DNA from: JACPPO01 sp965262505
Lineage (GTDB): Bacteria; Acidobacteriota; Vicinamibacteria; Vicinamibacterales; UBA2999
Length of the DNA stretch: 64,000 nt
NCBI GenBank assembly: GCA_965262505.1
Contig: CBDHFM010000030.1
Location: 496,001 to 560,000 of the forward strand
Reading direction: 5' to 3'
Of this stretch, positions 63,474 to 64,000 are shown one piece after another. The first letter of the stretch is position 1, and each line of letters opens with the position of its first letter. Below the pieces are notes generated by a model. That model did no database searches and was not told where the DNA came from. It saw only the letters and a program-made list of their open reading frames with translations. The position numbers and the translations under genes were made by a program.

Positions 63474-63740
63474 CAGACACATCTGTCACACAAATTGCCG
63501 TGGCACCATGCCGCTGAGAGCCAATCTGAGAGCCACGGGGACGTCGTCGGCAACTTGGACAGGTCCGCAAGGATCGCGATCTCGAGCGCCGGCTCCCCCG
63601 CCACTGTGGCCTCGCTCCGCATCCTCCCGTCCACAGGCGCCGTCATCTCCACCGCTGTCGCCCCCGTCCTGTGTCAGTGATATATTGCCCGCTCACACCC
63701 GTCCTGGCTACTTCGTTCATCCGCGACGGATGCGGCCTGC

Positions 63741-64000
63741 CTACGCCGCCCTTCGGTAGTCGTGGTGGAGCCCGCCCAACACCGGGAAGGCCACGATGCG
63801 CCTGCAGGGCTCTACGCGGCCAGGCCGCTGCCGCTGGTTCGGGATCCGCTGCCCGATCCCCTGGTGCGGTCGCCCCCCGTTGAAGTGTCCCACCCATTCG
63901 GCGAGCACGCGGCGTAGGTGGTCCTCCCCAAGGAGCAGGACATGATCCAGGCACTCGCGGCGGAGGCCGCCGAGGAAGCGCTCGCAGATCGCGTTCAGGT
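63741..64000 (-). pseudogene. C-terminal end of an integrase-core transposase, running off the window
   Basis: Read from base 64000 leftwards, the minus strand gives NAICERFLGGLRRECLDHVL LLGEDHLRRVLAEWVGHFNG, GRPHQGIGQRIPNQRQ, the C-terminal block of rve transposases (after the catalytic Glu in NAICERF). It ends with a stop at 63741. Most of the gene lies beyond the window, so whether it is intact cannot be told. Confidence 0.8.

Noticed and set aside
63332..63652. Minus-strand frame with RVGSNHRPADYESAALPTEL
   Set aside because: This is the translation of the antisense strand of tRNA-Thr, a common false protein.
63382..63740. tRNA-Thr as attachment site of an integrative element
   Set aside because: No repeat of the tRNA 3' end and no phage-type integrase gene is visible; only a transposase fragment lies beyond.

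Overview
The window is high-GC, densely packed bacterial chromosome. It holds a class A RNase P RNA gene, a CCA-encoding tRNA-Thr, glycine-cleavage, leucine-biosynthesis and repair genes, and a run of secreted proteins including two of the DUF6152 type. That combination, with TolB/WD40-type serine/threonine kinases and heavy insertion-sequence (IS) load, suggests an Acidobacteriota lineage, possibly Vicinamibacteria. The taxonomic call is inference from gene content; no marker alignment was possible.

Left part (1-12.6 kb). An IS630-type element runs off the left edge. Beside it lies the minus-strand operon gcvT-gcvH-gcvP for glycine decarboxylation. Next come a PilZ protein, a sigma-54-type AAA+ regulator without the GAFTGA loop, a helix-hairpin-helix/pseudopilin pair, a spermidine-synthase-like protein, an NDP-sugar epimerase and rnpB. 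An IS3-type element (11288-12479) sits about 80 bp upstream of rnpB and splits the end of an unidentified plus-strand gene.

Operon 12.6-26.4 kb. On the minus strand, in transcription order: radC, larC, metG, tatD, a polyprenyl diphosphate synthase, ligA, degP/htrA and an NtrC-type response regulator. Gaps are at most 55 bp and one junction overlaps. radC, the first gene, is broken by a nested pair: an integrase-type element with 6-bp target duplications, itself interrupted by an IS256 element with 8-bp duplications. Essential metG and ligA lie downstream of that insertion.

IS-rich island 26.4-47.7 kb. Short ordinary genes (DUF4398 lipoprotein, DUF427, cyclic-nucleotide-binding protein) lead into a HEAT-repeat gene cut by a second, apparently identical copy of the 11.3-kb IS3 element. 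Beyond it are at least eight more complete or partial elements: several IS3-type, two IS30-type and one ISAzo13-type with an IS3-like element inside it. They are interleaved with remnants of host or foreign genes: an AT-rich SGNH-hydrolase fragment, a 2-oxoglutarate/Fe(II) oxygenase fragment, a DUF2079 fragment and a Ser/Thr kinase-TolB receptor in two pieces.

Right part (47.7-64 kb). leuA (without the C-terminal leucine-binding domain) faces a divergent LysR gene across an AT-rich promoter region; leuC-leuD follow, then a 3-methyladenine glycosylase. Next is a cluster of signal-peptide proteins (three sharing a D-[LF]-x-G-x-W entry motif, two DUF6152, one metallo-beta-lactamase-fold protein with an altered metal motif). 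uvrA, a KefB/YbaL-type antiporter, a secreted peroxiredoxin, tRNA-Thr(CGU) and a transposase fragment at the right edge complete the window. The most novel-looking material is the 52.8-57.6 kb secreted cluster and the GAFTGA-less regulator; the IS island gives a readable record of successive insertions.
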